From an uncultured Flavihumibacter sp. (GTDB taxonomy: Bacteria; Bacteroidota; Bacteroidia; Chitinophagales; Chitinophagaceae), in NCBI GenBank assembly GCA_902168105.1, contig CABHOY010000075.1, positions 434,001 to 498,000 of the forward strand: 64,000 nt of DNA. Reading direction: 5' to 3'. The translations under genes were made by a program, and so were the position numbers. The first letter of the stretch is position 1. Each line of letters opens with the position of its first letter. Shown one piece after another: positions 60,392 through 64,000 of this stretch. The notes under the pieces were generated by a model. That model worked only from the letters and a program-made list of their open reading frames with translations. It was not told where the DNA came from and did no database searches.

Positions 60392-60481
60392 AGATACCGC
60401 TTAGATACCGCTAATCCTACGTTAATCTTACGTTCATGAACGTAGGATTAACGTAGGATTAGCGGTATCTAAGCGGTATCT
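60392..60481. repeat. 90-bp near-perfect palindrome of doubled 11-bp units between convergent genes
   Basis: Left arm 60392-60436 and right arm 60437-60481 are complementary at 44 of 45 positions with no loop. Each arm consists of two 11-bp units, each repeated: AGATACCGCTT twice and AATCCTACGTT twice (small differences). It begins 80 bases after one gene and ends seven bases from the stop of the other. It most likely terminates both transcripts. Confidence 0.85.
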
Positions 60482-60488
60482 AAGCGAC

Positions 60489-62042
60489 TTAGATCCGCTT
60501 TTCTTTACGGACAAATTTTCTCCGGATGATCTCCTGAACGGGTATTCCCTCAATCTTACTTTCCAGCCAGGAAATGATATCCAGGTACAGGAAGGACCGC
60601 CGTTCGTAAGGGTTCTGGGACAACTGTACCAGTCTTTCTTTCAGGTCGGCAAAGGCGCTGCGTAATGCCTTAGGATGTGCATAAATGTTCCGCCGTAAAA
60701 ATTTCAGGATCTCCTCCATCATCTGCCCAAGATCTTTGTTCTTGGCAATGAAATGGTATACGGATTTGATCAGATACTCCACCAGGCTGTAATTTTCCAG
60801 CTCATAGTGGGCAATCAGGTGGAGGATGCGGGCAAAACATTGAATATCAGCACGCAAATTTCCTATTCTCAGGTGAATGATCTTATTCAGATAATCGATA
60901 GCCTTGTTATTATCTCCACTGCCAAAGTACAGACAGGCTATTTTGTAATAGAATAACAATACACGGTGCTGGTCTATTTTCAGCTGATGTTCAGCAATCT
61001 CTGTTTCCAGTTGTGGCACGAGGGATAATCCATCGCTAAAAGTTCCTTCCAGGAAATACCGGTTAATACGGGCCGTATACACGTACACGAAGGCCGATGT
61101 CTTGGTATTTTCATTAAAGCTCTCCTGGTTTTCCGTAATAAAGGTTTCCAGCTCGTCCAGGTCCCGCCTGAACTTCTCATAGTTCATGGTATAAAAGTGG
61201 GCGGTCAGCAGGTTGTGCATGGCCTTAATGTACAGTTCCACGTCCGTCCGCTGAAGGGAGGGGTACTCCTTGAACAGGTCCACCCATTTCTGGGTGTAAC
61301 GGTAGAACATGACAAAGTCCTGGAGAATGTAATAATACCAGCTGTAAGCCTGGTAGAGATGGATCTTCTCATAGAAGCTCATGCCCGTACCACAATTGGC
61401 GGGAAGTTCCTGCTCGAAGAACATTTTCACCATGTCGGCGTCTTTGGCGTCACGGGCGTGCCCTAGTTTCAGGTACAGGCCGTACATCCGGAGAGCCAGG
61501 GTGGAAAGACGGCTTATATTACTGAGTCTCAGTTCGATATGGCGGGATTCGGCACTCAGTTCGTCGGCCCGGTTTTCCAGGCTGCGGGTAATGTGCCTGC
61601 TCTCGATCTGTTTTTCGAATTCTATAATTTCATAGCTTAGCATTACCTCCTCCTGCTCAATAGCCATGCTTTTAGCCCGGGAAAGGATCCTGAGGCTCTG
61701 GTTGTAAAGCCCTTTACTGTATAATACACGTGCGTAATCCAACTGTTCCCGGAGGTCTATCAGCGGGTCTTTTTGCTTGTATAACAAGCGTAGGCTGGTA
61801 AGCAATTGCTTATAGAGGTGCGCCTTTACATTACTCAGCTGCTGCTTTTTGATGGCGGGTATCTTCTTGAGGATCAGTTCTTCATCATACTCCTTTAATT
61901 TGTCCAGCGTATTGAAAAGTTGAATGAAGAGAACGTCCTCCTTAGTGTTATTTTTATTAAAAGCAAGTTGAAAATTCCGCTTTTCAGCTTTTGTGAGTGT
62001 TTTAATTAATATAAAGAGGGCGTCGTGCTGGTTGTTGGACAT
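60489..62042 (-). CDS. Large helical (TPR-like) protein of unknown function
   Basis: A 517-residue, apparently soluble protein, almost all alpha-helical, with repeated Tyr/Leu-rich helix pairs (YARVLYSKGLYNQSLRILSR, YYKIACLYFGSGDNNKAIDY) that fit tetratricopeptide-type repeats. No enzymatic motif is seen and no known family name comes to mind. The ATG at 62042 (MSNNQHDALF) is preferred to the longer frame at 62072. Divergent from leuC. It ends just inside the long palindrome's edge. Confidence 0.65.
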   Translation of the reverse strand: MSNNQHDALFILIKTLTKAEKRNFQLAFNKNNTKEDVLFIQLFNTLDKLKEYDEELILKKIPAIKKQQLSNVKAHLYKQLLTSLRLLYKQKDPLIDLREQLDYARVLYSKGLYNQSLRILSRAKSMAIEQEEVMLSYEIIEFEKQIESRHITRSLENRADELSAESRHIELRLSNISRLSTLALRMYGLYLKLGHARDAKDADMVKMFFEQELPANCGTGMSFYEKIHLYQAYSWYYYILQDFVMFYRYTQKWVDLFKEYPSLQRTDVELYIKAMHNLLTAHFYTMNYEKFRRDLDELETFITENQESFNENTKTSAFVYVYTARINRYFLEGTFSDGLSLVPQLETEIAEHQLKIDQHRVLLFYYKIACLYFGSGDNNKAIDYLNKIIHLRIGNLRADIQCFARILHLIAHYELENYSLVEYLIKSVYHFIAKNKDLGQMMEEILKFLRRNIYAHPKALRSAFADLKERLVQLSQNPYERRSFLYLDIISWLESKIEGIPVQEIIRRKFVRKEKRI

Positions 62043-62153
62043 CGTTAATAATGTGTTATAATTGACTGACAATCAAATATATAATCGATGTCAGACGTAG
62101 TTATATATCGTAATTAAGTCAAATTTAGCTATATGGTAATTGCCTTTGACCAT

Positions 62154-62161
62154 TAGCTTTG
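62154..62161 (+). promoter_or_regulatory. -7 promoter element of leuC
   Basis: TAGCTTTG fits TAnnTTTG; transcription near 62168 would give a leader of about 90 bases. I see no leader peptide or attenuator in it. Confidence 0.5.
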
Positions 62162-62259
62162 AAGGTACAAACCAAACAAGGAAGCACAAAATTATCAATT
62201 TCGCCGATGCCTGTGTCTGATGATCCTGGCAGAAAGCGTTACAAAATGTAAAATTACGG

Positions 62260-63657
62260 ATGGGAAAAACATTATTTGACAAGATCTGGGATAGCCATGT
62301 AGTGGTTAGCCAAGCCGGCTTTCCGGATGCAGTATACATCAATACGCATTTTATTCACGAAGTGACCAGCCCGCAGGCTTTTGACGGACTGCGCAAAAGG
62401 GGGATACCGGTTTTCCGTACTGCTAAGACAAGGGCTACGGCAGATCATAATGTACCCACTATTGACCAGCATCTGCCTATTAAAGAGGCGCTGAGCCGTA
62501 AACAGGTAGAAATGCTGACCACCAACACCAGCGAATTTGGTGTTGAGCTATACGGTCTGGGACACCCTTATCAGGGTATCGTGCATGTGATCGGCCCCGA
62601 ACTGGGTATTACCCTGCCGGGGATGACCATCGTGTGCGGCGACAGCCATACCAGCACACATGGCGCTTTTGGTGCAATTGCCTTCGGTATCGGTACATCT
62701 GAGGTGGAACAGGTACTGGCTACCCAGTGTATCCTGCAATACCGTCCAAAACGTATGAAGATCGAAGTGAACGGCAAACTGAAAAAAGGTGTGGTGTCCA
62801 AGGATATTATCCTCTACATCATCTCTAAAATATCAGCTTCCGGTGCTACCGGCTACTTTGTGGAATATGCCGGTGAGGCCATCCGCAGCTTGAGCATGGA
62901 AGCCCGTATGACCATCTGTAACATGAGCATCGAAATGGGTGCCCGTGGTGGTCTGATCGCTCCAGATGCAACTACTTTCGAATATATCAAGGGCCGTGAG
63001 TTTGCGCCTAAAGGTGCAGACTGGGATAAGGCGCTGGCTTACTGGGAAACACTGTACACCGATACTGATGCAAATTTCGATGTAGTGTTGACCTTTGATG
63101 CTGCCGACATCGAGCCAATGATCACCTACGGTACCAACCCTGGTATGGGTATCGGTGTTACCCAGCATATCCCTTCACTGGATAGCCTGGATGAGAAAGA
63201 AAAACCATCTTTCAAAAAATCACTGGAATATATGGGCCTGGAAGCCGGCAGCGAACTGCTGGGCAAAAAGGTGGATTATGTGTTCATTGGTAGCTGTACG
63301 AATTCCCGTATCGAAGACCTCCGTATGGTGGCCGACTTCGTAAAAGGAAAGAAAAAAGCCGATGATGTGGTAGTATGGATCGTACCTGGTTCCAAACAGG
63401 TAGAAGCACAGGCGAAGAAAGAAGGTATCGATAAGATATTTGAAGAAGCAGGTTTCAACTTACGTCAGCCGGGTTGCTCTGCATGCCTGGGTATGAACGA
63501 AGATAAAGTACCGGCCGGCATGTATTGTATCTCTACTTCCAACCGTAACTTCGAAGGCCGTCAGGGACCCAATGCCCGTACCTTCCTCGCAAGCCCGCTG
63601 TCAGCAGCAGCAGCAGCAATCACCGGTAAAGTAACAGATGTAAGAGAACTGGTATAA
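62260..63657 (+). CDS. leuC: 3-isopropylmalate dehydratase large subunit
   Basis: A 465-residue aconitase-family enzyme that isomerises 2- to 3-isopropylmalate in leucine synthesis, with the LeuD small subunit (not in the window). The 4Fe-4S ligands are in FIGSCTNSRIEDL and PGCSACLGMNEDK. Substrate motifs: TVDQ-like VPTIDQHLP, and GDSHTSTHGAFGAIAFGIGT. Full usual length. It starts the rightmost operon; the next gene begins 10 bases after the stop. Confidence 0.97.
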   Translation: MGKTLFDKIWDSHVVVSQAGFPDAVYINTHFIHEVTSPQAFDGLRKRGIPVFRTAKTRATADHNVPTIDQHLPIKEALSRKQVEMLTTNTSEFGVELYGLGHPYQGIVHVIGPELGITLPGMTIVCGDSHTSTHGAFGAIAFGIGTSEVEQVLATQCILQYRPKRMKIEVNGKLKKGVVSKDIILYIISKISASGATGYFVEYAGEAIRSLSMEARMTICNMSIEMGARGGLIAPDATTFEYIKGREFAPKGADWDKALAYWETLYTDTDANFDVVLTFDAADIEPMITYGTNPGMGIGVTQHIPSLDSLDEKEKPSFKKSLEYMGLEAGSELLGKKVDYVFIGSCTNSRIEDLRMVADFVKGKKKADDVVVWIVPGSKQVEAQAKKEGIDKIFEEAGFNLRQPGCSACLGMNEDKVPAGMYCISTSNRNFEGRQGPNARTFLASPLSAAAAAITGKVTDVRELV

Positions 63658-63667
63658 TCACTGAAAA

Positions 63668-64000
63668 ATGTCCTGGAACGCAGAATTATATAAGGAAAAG
63701 CATGCTTTTGTATTCGGTCATGGCAATAGCCTGATCGAATGGCTGGAACCAAAGGAAGGGGAGAACATCCTCGACCTGGGTTGCGGTACCGGCGAGCTGA
63801 CATCGCAGATAGCAGCGAGTGGAGCAAAGGTGACAGGACTGGATAGTTCTGCCAGCATGATAGCCAGCGCAAAACAGCATTTTCCGGACGTAACTTTCAA
63901 AGTGGCGGATGCTACTTCCTTTTCATTGCCGGAAACATTCGATGCGGTATTCTCTAACGCCACCCTGCATTGGGTACGCCAGAAGGAAAAGGCGCTGGAC
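63668..64000 (+). CDS. Class I SAM-dependent methyltransferase (trans-aconitate methyltransferase-like), truncated by the window edge
   Basis: The first 111 residues are visible. It starts MSWNAELYKEKHAFVFGHG and has motif I NILDLGCGTGELTSQIAASG, then GLDSSASMIASAKQHFP and DAVFSNATLHWVRQ. This resembles trans-aconitate 2-methyltransferase (Tam) and related class I methyltransferases. It starts 10 bases after leuC, so it is probably in the same operon. Whether it acts on a LeuC-related tricarboxylic or isopropylmalate compound is a guess. Confidence 0.8.
   Translation, partial: MSWNAELYKEKHAFVFGHGNSLIEWLEPKEGENILDLGCGTGELTSQIAASGAKVTGLDSSASMIASAKQHFPDVTFKVADATSFSLPETFDAVFSNATLHWVRQKEKALD

Noticed and set aside
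1..64000. tRNA, rRNA, CRISPR arrays, insertion sequences, integrases and attachment sites
   Set aside because: I looked through the intergenic stretches and translated products and found none. The long palindromes have no transposase and no spacer-repeat structure.

Overview
The window looks like a chromosome segment of a Bacteroidota bacterium, most likely a Chitinophagaceae member such as Chitinophaga (inference). Reasons: start-proximal promoters of the TAnnTTTG type recur throughout, Shine-Dalgarno sequences are weak, and the gene families are typical of that phylum (DUF2851, SirB1-like transglutaminase fold, DUF2520, six-bladed propeller lipoprotein, LytTR regulator, TlpA thioredoxins with DUF4369, TolC/RND pumps). 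No tRNA, rRNA, CRISPR array or insertion sequence was recognised. Two genes are cut by the window edges: gcvP on the left and a methyltransferase on the right.

Layout. 1-13.6 kb is housekeeping: gcvP, a Cys-cluster protein, an MFS exporter, a Prc-type protease, topA with a SirB1-like gene, then a DUF2520 / KdsC-like / UbiA / Maf series. 13.7-28.0 kb is a visibly more A+T-rich island. It has a LytTR regulator and TolC on the minus strand. Divergent from them is a long plus-strand series: TlpA-type thioredoxin, thioredoxin-DUF1573 lipoprotein, a small secreted Cys-rich protein carrying a fungal-type CBM1 module, a propeller lipoprotein, a membrane-anchored thioredoxin-like protein, an adaptor lipoprotein and two consecutive RND permeases. 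28.0-30.8 kb is a methionine-pathway pair (homoserine dehydrogenase and a cystathionine gamma-synthase-like enzyme) under a SAM-I riboswitch. 30.9-40.5 kb holds DUF2851, an outer-membrane protein, lipA and a canonical TolC-AcrA-AcrB pump. 40.5-51.3 kb has an anti-sigma-like protein, AsmA, a TrmH methyltransferase, an orphan FtsX permease, Fic, a methyltransferase, an NmrA-type reductase, an HD protein and an AhpD-like protein. 51.5-55.0 kb is nrdB-nrdA with a long leader. 55.4-64 kb has an ABC exporter pair, a DUF2314 protein, an exported Gfo/Idh/MocA-like protein, hypothetical proteins and leuC.

The most unusual element is the 13.7-28.0 kb island. It appears to be a self-contained export system. 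The 133-residue protein at 18182-18583 has a CBM1 with cysteine spacing identical to fungal cellulose-binding domains, followed by a tail of regularly spaced cysteines. It sits among three thioredoxin-fold proteins and a dedicated tripartite RND pump, and one of the two permeases has lost the proton-relay aspartate. A strong UUCG-capped hairpin separates the small protein gene from the transporter genes, and an imperfect 33-bp direct repeat lies in the divergent promoter region. My working model (inference) is a LytTR-controlled system that folds and exports a disulfide-rich cellulose-binding protein.

Other points of interest are two very long palindromes built from doubled short units (32217-32356 and 60392-60481), several promoters that correct the start codon or imply almost leaderless mRNAs, and structured leaders in front of nrdB and the kdsC-like gene.
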